From contig NZ_JAVFVS010000007.1 of assembly GCF_030929605.1 (NCBI RefSeq), positions 62,001-126,000 on the forward strand: a stretch of DNA of 64,000 nt, given 5' to 3'. The translations under genes were made by a program, and so were the position numbers. The notes under the pieces are model-generated. The model was not told the origin of the DNA. It made no database searches and worked only from the letters and a program-made list of their open reading frames with translations. The DNA comes from Flavobacterium sp. LHD-80 (GTDB lineage Bacteria > Bacteroidota > Bacteroidia > Flavobacteriales > Flavobacteriaceae). Shown in pieces: positions 8,539-16,741 of the stretch. Numbering within the stretch: position 1 is the stretch's first letter; each line of letters begins with the position of its first letter.

Positions 8539-9354
8539 CTAATAATTTTCCAGATTAAACTGATAACTTAAAACATTCTCAATTTTTCCGCTGGAAATAA
8601 CCTTTTTAATATTCGATTTTTCAGAACTGAATTTGGGTAAAACAAGATTTTGTTCTTTTGCTTTTTGCGTATAATATTCCTCTCTTGTGGGATGAAAAGG
8701 CGCTACAGCATTGAAAACTTCATTCCATTTTGATTGGTTTATGATGGCTTCAATAATTCCCATACAATCATTTTGATGAATTAAATTTATCGGAGCATCA
8801 GGATTTTCTAGATTTTCTTTTCCGGATAAATGTTTTACAGGATGTCGGTCTTCGCCGATTAATCCGCCGAAACGTAAAATCGTAGTTTGGAAGTTTTTGT
8901 TTTCAAGAAGAATATTTTCGGCTAAAAGCAATTGTTTACCGCTTTCAGTTTCAGGATTTGGAACGGTTTCTTCTGTAATAAAATCGTTTTCATCGCCATA
9001 AACAGAAGTTGAACTTACAAAAAGTACTTTCTTAACGATTGATTTCTCTATAAACGGAATTAGGTTTTTAATTTTTTCGACAAAGACTTTCTTTTCAGAA
9101 CTTGGGTCAACGGTTCTTAATTTTGGCGGAATATCAATAATTAAGATTTCGCTTTCAGATAAAAAATCATTTATACTTTCTGAAACACTTTCGCTTTCAA
9201 GCGCAACCAAAAACGGATTTATTCCGGAATCTTTTAAAATTGAAAGTTTGTTTTCAGAAGTTGTGGAGCCTTTTACTGAATTTCCTTTTTCGAGAAGTCT
9301 TTTTGCCAAAGGAAAGCCTAACCAGCCACAACCTAATATGCTTATTTGTTTCAT
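8539..9354 (-). CDS. NAD(P)-dependent epimerase/dehydratase family protein (SDR)
   Basis: 271 residues when started at the ATG at 9354 (MKQISILGCGWLG); an upstream in-frame start at 9375 adds MALKLKT, which is not part of the fold. The Rossmann motif is GCGWLG at about 8-13. The middle contains FVSSTSVYGD (about 120-130), a variant of the SDR active-site region, and LRFGGLIGEDRHPVKHLSGK. It resembles the atypical short-chain dehydrogenases of the YeeZ type, whose substrates are unknown. The gene is preceded by ribosomal spacer of 85 bases and is followed by a palindromic repeat that may also serve as its terminator. Confidence 0.8.
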   Translation of the reverse strand: MKQISILGCGWLGFPLAKRLLEKGNSVKGSTTSENKLSILKDSGINPFLVALESESVSESINDFLSESEILIIDIPPKLRTVDPSSEKKVFVEKIKNLIPFIEKSIVKKVLFVSSTSVYGDENDFITEETVPNPETESGKQLLLAENILLENKNFQTTILRFGGLIGEDRHPVKHLSGKENLENPDAPINLIHQNDCMGIIEAIINQSKWNEVFNAVAPFHPTREEYYTQKAKEQNLVLPKFSSEKSNIKKVISSGKIENVLSYQFNLENY

Positions 9355-9460
9355 TGTTTTAAGTTTCAAAGCCACAAAGATACAAAGGTTCAGAGGCTTT
9401 TATTTCGTAAAAAGAAAATCTGCAAAATCTGCTGAATCTGCGTGAAACAAAAATTTTAGG

Positions 9461-9910
9461 TTACAAATCCAGAAAAAAGCAAACTTTGTCTTTTCCTTTT
9501 GCCCCCATTCGATGGTAAAATTTAATAGCTCTTTCGTTAAATTGCGGGGTACGCCATTGCATATTGACACAGTTTTTTTCCTTGCCTATTTGTTTTAGTT
9601 TATTGATTAGAACTTCCCCAATTCCAAAATTTCGGGCTTCTTCCTCTAAAAACAAACAATCCATGTAGATGAAATCGCCAGCACTCCAAGTTGAGTAGGT
9701 GAAATTATAGGAAACATAACCAACAATGTCATTGTCTTTGGCCACAACTAAGCAAAATAATTTGGGGTTTTCACTGAACAAAGCTTCTTTTAAGCCTTCT
9801 TCTTTTCCTTTTGGATCATATTCAGCTTTTTCAAATTCAGCATGTTTTTGACATAAAATAACCAGTTTAGGCAAATCAGTTATTTCGCATTCTCTTATTG
9901 TATATTCCAT
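9461..9910 (-). CDS. GNAT family N-acetyltransferase
   Basis: A 149-residue single-domain acetyltransferase. The acetyl-CoA region is recognisable (YMDCLFLEEEARNFGIGEVLINKLKQIGKEKNC, about 80-115), followed by the family's WRTPQFNERAIKFYHRMGAKGKD end (about 117-139), which resembles diamine/spermidine-type acetyltransferases. The acceptor substrate is not predictable. Its start overlaps the end of the LysR gene by 16 bases, so the two are co-transcribed and translationally coupled. Confidence 0.85.
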   Translation of the reverse strand: MEYTIRECEITDLPKLVILCQKHAEFEKAEYDPKGKEEGLKEALFSENPKLFCLVVAKDNDIVGYVSYNFTYSTWSAGDFIYMDCLFLEEEARNFGIGEVLINKLKQIGKEKNCVNMQWRTPQFNERAIKFYHRMGAKGKDKVCFFLDL

Positions 9911-10797
9911 TGTAGGTTGATTTCGTTTTGTAGAAAGTTGATAAAATGGTGGAAATAATCCGGATAATTTTCATTGGCGCGGGTTGCGATAAAATGTTTT
10001 CTCTTCAAACCGTTTTTTCCAACTTTAATTGCTTTAATCGGACTTGATTTTAGATGTGGCTGAAGCGCCCATTTTGCCATCGACATAACACCCATATCGG
10101 CTTTAACCATTTCCAGAGAAGCTTCTGTCAAGGGCATTGGCGTTATTTTCTTTGGAGTGACTTTGGCTGGAGCCAAAAGAAATTGGTGAATCGTAACTGT
10201 TTCCATTGGAAGAGAATGAATAATCAAATGTTCATTGATGAAATCTTCCGCAACTACATATTTTTTATCTGCCCAAGGATGATTTTCAGAAACGGCCATT
10301 ACCACTTCATCCTGAAAAAGCTCGGTATATTTGATATTATTGTCTTTAATGGTATCGCTTACAATGGCAATATCGATCGTATTATCCAAAAGTTTTTGAA
10401 GCGGAATATGAGTCGCTTCGGCAACAATTTTCAATTCGACATTTGGATACAACAGATGAAATTGCTTCATAACCGAAGGAAGCCAATGATAACTCGAGAA
10501 ACATTCTGTACTGATTCGGATTTCGCCATATTCGCCAAAAACCATTTGTTTGATCTGTGTTTGAGTTTCGGCGAGTTTGTTCAGGATTTCATTCGCTAAA
10601 TCGTAGATTTTTTCGCCTGCTTTTGTTAAAACCAGTTTTTTGTTGGTTCGTAAAAAAATAGCTGTACCCAATTGATATTCTGCTTCTTTGAGCTGATGAC
10701 TCAAAGCTGATTGTGTCAAATGAAGTTTGTCGATCGCTTTTGTAATGCTTCCTTCTTCAACAATTGCTTTTATCAATTTTAAATGACGTATTTCCAT
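9895..10797 (-). CDS. LysR family transcriptional regulator, MetR-like
   Basis: A 300-residue LTTR. The winged helix is at the N-terminus (MEIRHLKLIKAIVEEGSITKAIDKLHLTQSALSHQLKEAE, 1-40). A linker helix and a two-lobed periplasmic-binding-like effector domain follow (about 90-295). The overall pattern, including the FSSYHWLPSVMKQF block, is close to MetR, the homocysteine-responsive activator of methionine genes. It is divergent from a rhodanese gene (start 10946), the classic layout for an LTTR and its target, and overlaps a GNAT gene downstream. Regulation of the rhodanese is inference from position. Confidence 0.9.
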   Translation of the reverse strand: MEIRHLKLIKAIVEEGSITKAIDKLHLTQSALSHQLKEAEYQLGTAIFLRTNKKLVLTKAGEKIYDLANEILNKLAETQTQIKQMVFGEYGEIRISTECFSSYHWLPSVMKQFHLLYPNVELKIVAEATHIPLQKLLDNTIDIAIVSDTIKDNNIKYTELFQDEVVMAVSENHPWADKKYVVAEDFINEHLIIHSLPMETVTIHQFLLAPAKVTPKKITPMPLTEASLEMVKADMGVMSMAKWALQPHLKSSPIKAIKVGKNGLKRKHFIATRANENYPDYFHHFINFLQNEINLQWNIQ

Positions 10798-10945
10798 TTC
10801 TTTAGCTTATTAATACACAAAGTAACAAAATTTTAGAGTGGCTTTTGTATGAAAAAAAGTAATGTTCTGCATGAATTCTTTTCGTTTTTATAAGATTGTA
10901 AAGCGTTCTATTTTTGAAAAAACAAAACCTTTAAAACAACACACT

Positions 10946-11341
10946 ATGGAAACGCAAATTAAACATTACGAAAATAAGCTGGCCTTTGAAATGGATCCAT
11001 CCGATTTATTTGAAGCCTTAAATAATGGTGAAAAAGTAATTGCACTTGATGCCAGAAAAGCTTTTGGATTTGAAGCAGAACATATTCCGAATGCAATAAA
11101 TATTCCGCATCGTGAAATGTCTTTAGAAACGACACAACATTTAGACCGAGATGTTTTGTATGTTACCTATTGTGACGGAATTGGCTGTAACGCTTCAACC
11201 AAAGGCGCTTTGAATATGACAAAATTAGGATTTAAAGTAAAAGAATTAATTGGCGGAATCGAGTGGTGGAAGTTTGACGGTTATGCAACCGAAGGCACAA
11301 AAGGAGTAAAAGAAGGATTAAAAATTGAATGTGCGTGTTAA
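10946..11341 (+). CDS. Rhodanese-like domain protein
   Basis: 131 residues from the ATG at 10946; an in-frame start at 10862 would add a lysine- and phenylalanine-rich stretch that belongs to the promoter region. It is a single rhodanese domain: VIALDARKAFGFEAEHIPNAINIPH (about 31-55) and the active-site loop at Cys76 in TYCDGIGCNAST. Single-domain rhodaneses carry persulfide sulfur between proteins or act as detoxifying sulfurtransferases. The loop starts CDGIGC, with a second cysteine (Cys81) five residues on. It is divergent from the MetR-like gene, which fits a sulfur-responsive pair. Confidence 0.85.
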   Translation: METQIKHYENKLAFEMDPSDLFEALNNGEKVIALDARKAFGFEAEHIPNAINIPHREMSLETTQHLDRDVLYVTYCDGIGCNASTKGALNMTKLGFKVKELIGGIEWWKFDGYATEGTKGVKEGLKIECAC

Positions 11342-11345
11342 CTTA

Positions 11346-11472
11346 AAGGTGCTAAGATGCTAAGATTCTAAGGAACTAAGGTTAAAAAAAGCACTATTTT
11401 CATAGTGCTTTTTGTTTTTTTTTGATAAGCTAAGAAACCTTAGTACCTGAGAATCTAGCATCTTAGAACCTA
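11346..11472. repeat. CTTAG-type arms flanking a terminator
   Basis: The left arm 11346-11383 (ctaagatgctaagattctaag...) and the right arm 11426-11472 are largely complementary, with 8-nt phase and some mismatches. A terminator hairpin (11385-11413) sits in the loop, between the convergent rhodanese and SRPBCC genes. Confidence 0.75.
11385..11415. terminator. Bidirectional terminator between rhodanese and SRPBCC genes
   Basis: The stem aaaaaagcactat / atagtgctttttt-like, with a short loop and A/T tracts on both sides, lies between two convergent genes. Confidence 0.8.
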
Positions 11473-11475
11473 ATT

Positions 11476-11895
11476 TTAAGCCTCAACTAAAGCTTTTAAA
11501 CCTTGCAAAATTGGATTTTCTTCGCCTTGTGGTTCTTCTTGAACGGCTCTGGGACGATTATCTTCCTGAATTATTTCGAGTTTTACTTTTTGATTCTCTT
11601 CAGATAAAAGATAATTCATAATAAAATAATTCTCTGGTTTGTCTTCTAATTCTGGTCTCGGGAAAAACAAAGAATAACTTATTTTCTCATTTGGAATAAC
11701 TTCTAAAATCGTTCCCCATTGTTCAAAAACCTGACCCTGCCATTCATTTCTAAATCGTATTTCACTGCCTTTTTCCCAGTTTGTACTGAGATCGCTTCCG
11801 TATTGCCATTGTTTCACCAATTCTGGTTTTGTCAAGGAATTCCATACTTTTTCGATTGGGGCATTCAGAACGATTGTAGAAATATTTGTTGCCAT
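11476..11895 (-). CDS. SRPBCC (AHSA1/START-like) domain protein
   Basis: 139 residues forming one Bet v1-like fold of the AHSA1 group: the opening ISTIVLNAPIEKVWNSLTKPELVKQWQYGS (about 4-33), followed by WQGQVFEQWGTILEVIPNEKISYSLFFP and a C-terminal helix (about 120-139). These proteins bind hydrophobic ligands in a central cavity; no specific ligand can be named. Its start lies one base from the stop of the M28 peptidase gene upstream, so the two are probably co-transcribed. Confidence 0.85.
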   Translation of the reverse strand: MATNISTIVLNAPIEKVWNSLTKPELVKQWQYGSDLSTNWEKGSEIRFRNEWQGQVFEQWGTILEVIPNEKISYSLFFPRPELEDKPENYFIMNYLLSEENQKVKLEIIQEDNRPRAVQEEPQGEENPILQGLKALVEA

Positions 11896-11896
11896 T

Positions 11897-14287
11897 TTAT
11901 TCTGTTTTTATAGCTGGTTTTAAGCTGTCTTTTACAACTGATAAACTGTCTATTGCAGGAGCAACAGGCAATTGAGGTACTGGTGCTGTATATCTTTTTA
12001 TTTTTTGCTGAATTAAAACCGCGTCATTTAATACAAAAGGAGTAGGCATCATCCAGTCGCTTCTTGGTTTAACTTTTAGTAATGGATTGGTCATTAAGTC
12101 GAAAGAACTTTCAATTAAATCCATATCAAAAACAGATGATTTATTGATGTAAAACTCCATTTCAAGAGGTTCGTTGCCTACAACATAATAACATAATATT
12201 TTTGCGCCTTCACGTTCAAGACGATTTGTTCTTGCACCCGATTCTGAAACTCCATTTGCTTTGAAGTTGTAAAAAGTCATTTTTGGATTTGCAAAAATGT
12301 CATAACGGTTTACTTTACGGTTTGGCGTTATTCTAATTTTCAAGAATCTTTTATTTCCAATGACACTATCTCTTAAAAAGGAAATTGTCGGTTTTGGAAC
12401 ATCAACAACCGGAGCAATTGCGCTGTAAGTAAAACCAGAGTTATATTTACTGGCAAGCGGAAGGCTGTTTAAGCCAACAGCTTTTTGATTTGTTTCTCCT
12501 AAATACGATTTTGTCCATTCGTCTAAGTTAACATCATATGTCGTCCAGACTGCAGAGTTGGTATTTGCATTGTAAACATATAATAAACTGTTCGATTTTG
12601 CTTTTCCTTGCTCGTATCCAGAATGATAGCCCGCATAGATGAAAAAACCAATTGAAACCGCAAAGAACAACATTGTCCAAACGCCTTTTTTGATAAAAGC
12701 TCCAAAAATTGGAAGCAATAATCCGAAAGCTAAAACGGTTAGAATGGCACTTCCAAAAAGAATTTTTAAGCCTAAACCAATTGGGAACATTACAATAAAT
12801 GGAGCAATAATTATTAAAGCCGGGATAGAGAACAGCAAGTTGACACCTAAACTGTTATGACCGGTAAGAACATAAATTCCGAATAAAATTACTCCGAAAT
12901 AAACAGGAACAATCAAGAATCCGGCGCCAACTAAACTATTTGCAATAAAAGCATTTATGATAATCCATAGAAGCAATGCAGTCACAAAATGATTCATTGT
13001 TGCTTTTGGATCAGAAAAATGATGATAGAAGGCAAAGCAAATCGCAATACTAAGCGTTACAAATGCGCCAATATACGCGTGACCGTTATACGTGAATCCG
13101 TTGAGCATATCTGAATACTGCGGATATACTTCCAGAACAATTTTCCAACCTAAAAAAGTCACTAATCCCGCAATAATTAAAGCTCCTAAAAGCGGCACGA
13201 AACCTTTAAAAATCTCTCTGAAATAGATGATATGTTTTGCTTTTCCGATAAAAATAAAAAGAATCAGTAATCCTAAAGCAATTATTGTCATTGGCGTTAC
13301 CCAAGAAAACGGATAACTGATGAAAGAGAATGGAACGCTGAAATAAACATCGTCTTCAGCAGAATCTGTGGCATTTAAATCGGCATTTGATAAATATTTC
13401 AACAAAGGCATCAAATAAGATCCTTGATGCGCCAGAGTTGTTTTATTTAAATGCTGTATGTCATCTTGCTGTGTGTGATAATTGTAATGTCCGTCGATAA
13501 AAGCAAAGTTAAAACCTTGAATTTTGCCTTGTTCTCTAAAAACAGTCAAATCAGTATCGTTTGGAAGCATTTTATAAATGCTGTACATCAATGAATTTGA
13601 AACCGGATAGGCTGCTTTTGCATTCGAGAATTCTTTTACAAGTGCTTTGTTTCCTTTATTGGTTTCCATCAGCATGTAACTTGGACCTGACGAACCTCTT
13701 GCTTCAAAATTTAGCACCAAACCAACATCTTTTGCCCATGGATGTTTGTTTACAAAAAGTGCTGCTCCGTTTAATCCTAATTCTTCAGCATCAGAAAATA
13801 GAATTATAATATCATTTTTATGAGGCTGTTTTGCATATAAAAAAGCACGAATTCCTTCAAGAATAGTAGCAACCCCAGAAGCATCGTCACTTGCACCTTT
13901 TGAAAAAGAATGTGGCGCGCTGTCGTAATGGGAAAGAAGCAAAAGCGCTTTTGAGTTGTCGGTTCCTTTTATGCGAGCCAGAATATTTTTAGATTTTACT
14001 AAAAGTCCTCTGTCGTTAAGTGTGAAACCTTCTTGAGTTGAGGTTTCTAAACCTATTCTATTTAATTCAAGTTTTAGATAATTTGCTACTAATTCATGAT
14101 TGGTTGACCCTACATAATGCGGTTTTTGCGCAATTATTTCTACCTGATTCAAGGCTCTTTCTGTCGAAAATTCTGCCAAAGCTTCCTCTTCCCGCGAGAT
14201 ATATTGTGGCATCATTGTGGCATAAATAATGCCCAAAATGCCTAATACACAAAGAAATCCAAGAATTGAGGTGGGGTTTTTTTTCAT
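11897..14287 (-). CDS. Membrane-bound M28 family metallopeptidase
   Basis: 796 residues. TM1 is at about 8-26, then an extracytoplasmic M28 peptidase domain at about 40-300. The likely zinc ligands and catalytic residues are His120/Asp122 (LLSHYDS), Asp134 or Asp135 (ASDDASG), Glu168/Glu169 (DAEELG), Glu195 (NFEARG) and His271 (YNYHTQQDD). About eight hydrophobic segments follow (335-575), then a C-terminal beta-rich periplasmic part (about 590-770) and a Pro-rich tail. The layout resembles eukaryotic ERMP1/Fxna peptidases. Aminopeptidase action on exported peptides is likely. It is the first gene of a pair with the SRPBCC gene. Confidence 0.9.
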   Translation of the reverse strand: MKKNPTSILGFLCVLGILGIIYATMMPQYISREEEALAEFSTERALNQVEIIAQKPHYVGSTNHELVANYLKLELNRIGLETSTQEGFTLNDRGLLVKSKNILARIKGTDNSKALLLLSHYDSAPHSFSKGASDDASGVATILEGIRAFLYAKQPHKNDIIILFSDAEELGLNGAALFVNKHPWAKDVGLVLNFEARGSSGPSYMLMETNKGNKALVKEFSNAKAAYPVSNSLMYSIYKMLPNDTDLTVFREQGKIQGFNFAFIDGHYNYHTQQDDIQHLNKTTLAHQGSYLMPLLKYLSNADLNATDSAEDDVYFSVPFSFISYPFSWVTPMTIIALGLLILFIFIGKAKHIIYFREIFKGFVPLLGALIIAGLVTFLGWKIVLEVYPQYSDMLNGFTYNGHAYIGAFVTLSIAICFAFYHHFSDPKATMNHFVTALLLWIIINAFIANSLVGAGFLIVPVYFGVILFGIYVLTGHNSLGVNLLFSIPALIIIAPFIVMFPIGLGLKILFGSAILTVLAFGLLLPIFGAFIKKGVWTMLFFAVSIGFFIYAGYHSGYEQGKAKSNSLLYVYNANTNSAVWTTYDVNLDEWTKSYLGETNQKAVGLNSLPLASKYNSGFTYSAIAPVVDVPKPTISFLRDSVIGNKRFLKIRITPNRKVNRYDIFANPKMTFYNFKANGVSESGARTNRLEREGAKILCYYVVGNEPLEMEFYINKSSVFDMDLIESSFDLMTNPLLKVKPRSDWMMPTPFVLNDAVLIQQKIKRYTAPVPQLPVAPAIDSLSVVKDSLKPAIKTE

Positions 14288-14298
14288 GATGAATCGTA

Positions 14299-14646
14299 CT
14301 ATATTTCTTTTTTAACTAGCATAAAATAATCGTTGTCCAAGGAACGGTATCCTTGGTCGTACAGGAAATAGTAGGTATTCCCTGTTTTGGTCTGCAAGAT
14401 ATTGGTAAAGAAATCAAAATCAAAACCTTTATTTATCATTTTTTCCCGCGTTGCTTTCGATTTTCCTTCTGAATTTAATTCAGCCAAAATACGGTAATTT
14501 TTGCGTAATTTATTGTTTACATTCCGCATAAAATTTGTCGTGTCTTTATTTATTTTGTTGTTGTAGGCATTTCGGCAGCTGTCTGAACAGAATTTTTTGT
14601 CCTCGCGGCCAACAATTTTTTCGGAACATTCGAGGCAAGTCTTCAT
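14299..14646 (-). CDS. Small zinc-ribbon protein
   Basis: 115 residues. The N-terminus holds a Cys4 zinc ribbon, Cys4-X2-Cys7 and Cys20-X3-Cys24 (CLECSEK...KKFCSDSCRNAYNN), similar to DUF2116-type or ribosomal-protein-like ribbons. The rest is basic then mixed (NVNNKLRKNYRILAELNSEGKSKATREKMINKGFDFDFFTN) with no further motif I recognise. Nucleic-acid or protein binding is plausible. It overlaps the start of the upstream GNAT-nitrilase gene's stop by 4 bases (ATGA), implying translational coupling. Confidence 0.75.
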   Translation of the reverse strand: MKTCLECSEKIVGREDKKFCSDSCRNAYNNKINKDTTNFMRNVNNKLRKNYRILAELNSEGKSKATREKMINKGFDFDFFTNILQTKTGNTYYFLYDQGYRSLDNDYFMLVKKEI

Positions 14647-16172
14647 GAATTGAGTTTTTTAATTTCGTATAAATCTGTTCTTCTGTCTTTTAAGGTGTGA
14701 ACACTTCCGTGCTCGTGAAGTTCTTTTAACAAATTTAAGTCGACATCTACAATTAATGTCATTTCTGTATTTGGGGTTGCTTCAGCTTTGATTCCGTTGC
14801 TTGGAAAAGCAAAATCCGATGGTGTAAAAACCGATGCTTGTGCATATTGAATATCCATATTGTTCACTTTTGGAAGATTCCCAACGCATCCGGCAATGGC
14901 GACATAACATTCGTTTTCGATCGCACGTGCCTGCGAACAATGTTTTACACGAGTATAGCCATTTTGAGTATCGGTTAAAAAAGGTACAAATAGAATATTC
15001 ATTCCTTCATCTGCCAGAAGTCTTGAAAGTTCTGGGAATTCTACATCATAACAAATTAAAATACCAATTTTACCGCAGTCAGTGTCAAAGGTTTTAAATT
15101 CTGAACCGCCTTTCATTCCCCAATGAACGACTTCGTTTGGCGTGATATGAATTTTAGTGTACATTTCTGAAGTTCCGTCTCTTTTGCATAAAAAACCAAC
15201 GTTATATAAATTTCCGCTTTCCATATAAGGCATACTTCCGGTAATAATATTGATGTTGTATGAAATAGAAAATTCCTGGAAACGTTTTCTAATCGGTTCC
15301 GAATATCGAGCGAGTTCGCGAATAGCTTCTGCTTCAGATAAATGATTGTAATCGGCCATTAAAGGCGCAATGAAAAGTTCCGGAAATAAAGCAAAATCAC
15401 TTCCGTAGCCAGAAACCACATCAATAAAAAATTCGGCTTGCTCAAAAAATTCCTCTAGATTGTTCAGCTGGCGCATTTGCCACTGAATCAAACCAAGCCG
15501 AATAACACTTTTTTCAAGATTGATCAGTTTTGGGCTTTCATCATAATAAATATTATTCCATTCGAGTAAAACCGCAAATTCTTTTGATTCTTCATCGCCT
15601 TCCAAATAATTTTTGATGATTCTTAAAACGTGAAAATCATTGCTTAACTGAAAAGAAAGTACCGGATCGTATAATTCTTTATGTTTTACCTTTTCGATGT
15701 AATTTTTTGGACTCAGTTTTTTGGAATGCTGTGCATAATTCGGGATTCTTCCTGCAAAAACGATTGCTTTTAAATTCAATTGTTCGCAAAGTTCTTTACG
15801 CGCGTCATATAGTCGGCGACCTAAGCGCAGTCCGCGGTAATTTGGATGAATGAAAACATCTATCCCATACAAAATTTCTCCATCAGGATTATGTGTTGAG
15901 AAAGTATAATCGCCAAGAATCTGGCTGTAATTGTGTTTTTTGTCGACCAGTTTTTCATCGACAATAAGCGACAATGCTGATCCTACAACTATTCCGTCAA
16001 CTAAAATTACCAATTGTCCCTCAGGAAAAATAGCCAATAGTCTTTCAATATCGTCAGATTGCCAATACGAATTTGCCATTTCTGGATAAGACTGAATCAT
16101 CGAATTTTTTAGCTGTTTGTAGTCTTCGATTTCCAAGTTACGAAGTTCAACCTTATTGATTTTTGTTTGCAT
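14643..16172 (-). CDS. GNAT acetyltransferase-carbon-nitrogen hydrolase fusion
   Basis: A 509-residue bifunctional protein. Residues of about 8-150 form a GNAT acetyltransferase (IDVFIHPNYRGLRLGRRLYDARKELCEQ is the acetyl-CoA loop). Residues of about 222-500 form a nitrilase-superfamily amidase with the triad Glu265 (FPELFIAP), Lys340 (TKIHITPNE) and Cys374 (ICYDVEFPE). The fusion is a known family in several phyla, with an unidentified amide substrate; a protein- or small-molecule acylation/deacylation role has been suggested by the architecture only. It is coupled to the zinc-ribbon gene downstream. Confidence 0.9.
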   Translation of the reverse strand: MQTKINKVELRNLEIEDYKQLKNSMIQSYPEMANSYWQSDDIERLLAIFPEGQLVILVDGIVVGSALSLIVDEKLVDKKHNYSQILGDYTFSTHNPDGEILYGIDVFIHPNYRGLRLGRRLYDARKELCEQLNLKAIVFAGRIPNYAQHSKKLSPKNYIEKVKHKELYDPVLSFQLSNDFHVLRIIKNYLEGDEESKEFAVLLEWNNIYYDESPKLINLEKSVIRLGLIQWQMRQLNNLEEFFEQAEFFIDVVSGYGSDFALFPELFIAPLMADYNHLSEAEAIRELARYSEPIRKRFQEFSISYNINIITGSMPYMESGNLYNVGFLCKRDGTSEMYTKIHITPNEVVHWGMKGGSEFKTFDTDCGKIGILICYDVEFPELSRLLADEGMNILFVPFLTDTQNGYTRVKHCSQARAIENECYVAIAGCVGNLPKVNNMDIQYAQASVFTPSDFAFPSNGIKAEATPNTEMTLIVDVDLNLLKELHEHGSVHTLKDRRTDLYEIKKLNS

Positions 16173-16343
16173 ATCGTAGGATTTATCTCAAATATACAAA
16201 AATATTTCCATTTGCAAACGCTTACAAACAGTTACAATCGAAAGTAAATAGTTTGCAACCGAATATTTTAGTGGAGCCGTCCCAACTTTGCATCGTTGAA
16301 TTTGATCAACGAATTTTATATGAACATTTAAATAGTATACGCC

Positions 16344-16676
16344 ATGAATGCAATGAAAAACAGAGTACAATTAATTGGTAACGTAGGAAACGATCCTGAA
16401 ATTAAAACATTAGAAAGCGGTAAAAAGTTGGCGCATTTATCTATTGCAACACGTGAAAGTTACAGAAATGATAAAGGCGAAAAAGTAGAACAAACAGAAT
16501 GGCATCGCGTTACAGCTTGGGACAAAACAGCTGAAATTATCGAAAAATTTGTTGTAAAAGGAAAAGAAGTTGCGGTAGACGGAAAGTTAACTCACAGAAG
16601 TTACGATGACAAAAACGGAGGAAAAAGATACACTACCGAAGTTGTTATAAACGAAATTTTATTGCTTAGTAAATAA
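16344..16676 (+). CDS. ssb: Single-stranded DNA-binding protein, short form
   Basis: 110 residues forming one OB fold: MKNRVQLIGNVGNDPEIKTLESGKKLAHLSIATRESYRNDKGEKVEQTEWHRV, then WDKTAEIIEKFVVKGKEVAVDGKLTHRSYDDKNGGKRYTTEVV. Both MNAM... at 16344 and ATG 16353 are possible starts. The protein ends right after the OB fold (EILLLSK) and lacks the acidic DDDIPF-type tail that recruits partner proteins in canonical SSB. It may therefore be a secondary SSB, with a full-length one elsewhere. It is divergent from the GNAT-nitrilase gene and followed by a palindrome. Confidence 0.9.
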   Translation: MNAMKNRVQLIGNVGNDPEIKTLESGKKLAHLSIATRESYRNDKGEKVEQTEWHRVTAWDKTAEIIEKFVVKGKEVAVDGKLTHRSYDDKNGGKRYTTEVVINEILLLSK

Positions 16677-16693
16677 TCTTGATTGAATGAAAC

Positions 16694-16726
16694 AAACTCG
16701 ACAGGTTTTTAAAACCTGTCGAGTTT
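16694..16726. terminator. Perfect palindrome after ssb, acgacaggtttt family
   Basis: A palindrome of 33 bases (core cgacaggttttt / aaaacctgtcg), 17 bases after the ssb stop. It could end transcription from both sides, since DUF2461 converges on it. The same core acaggtt...aacctgt recurs after serS at 38274-38305, so it is both a terminator candidate and a dispersed repeat. Confidence 0.65.
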
Positions 16727-16741
16727 AATTTTTAGAATTAA

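Noticed and set aside
10054..10599. 181-codon frame opposite the LysR gene
   Set aside because: Shadow of a well-supported regulator. The translation has unusual Cys/His/Phe content and no motif.
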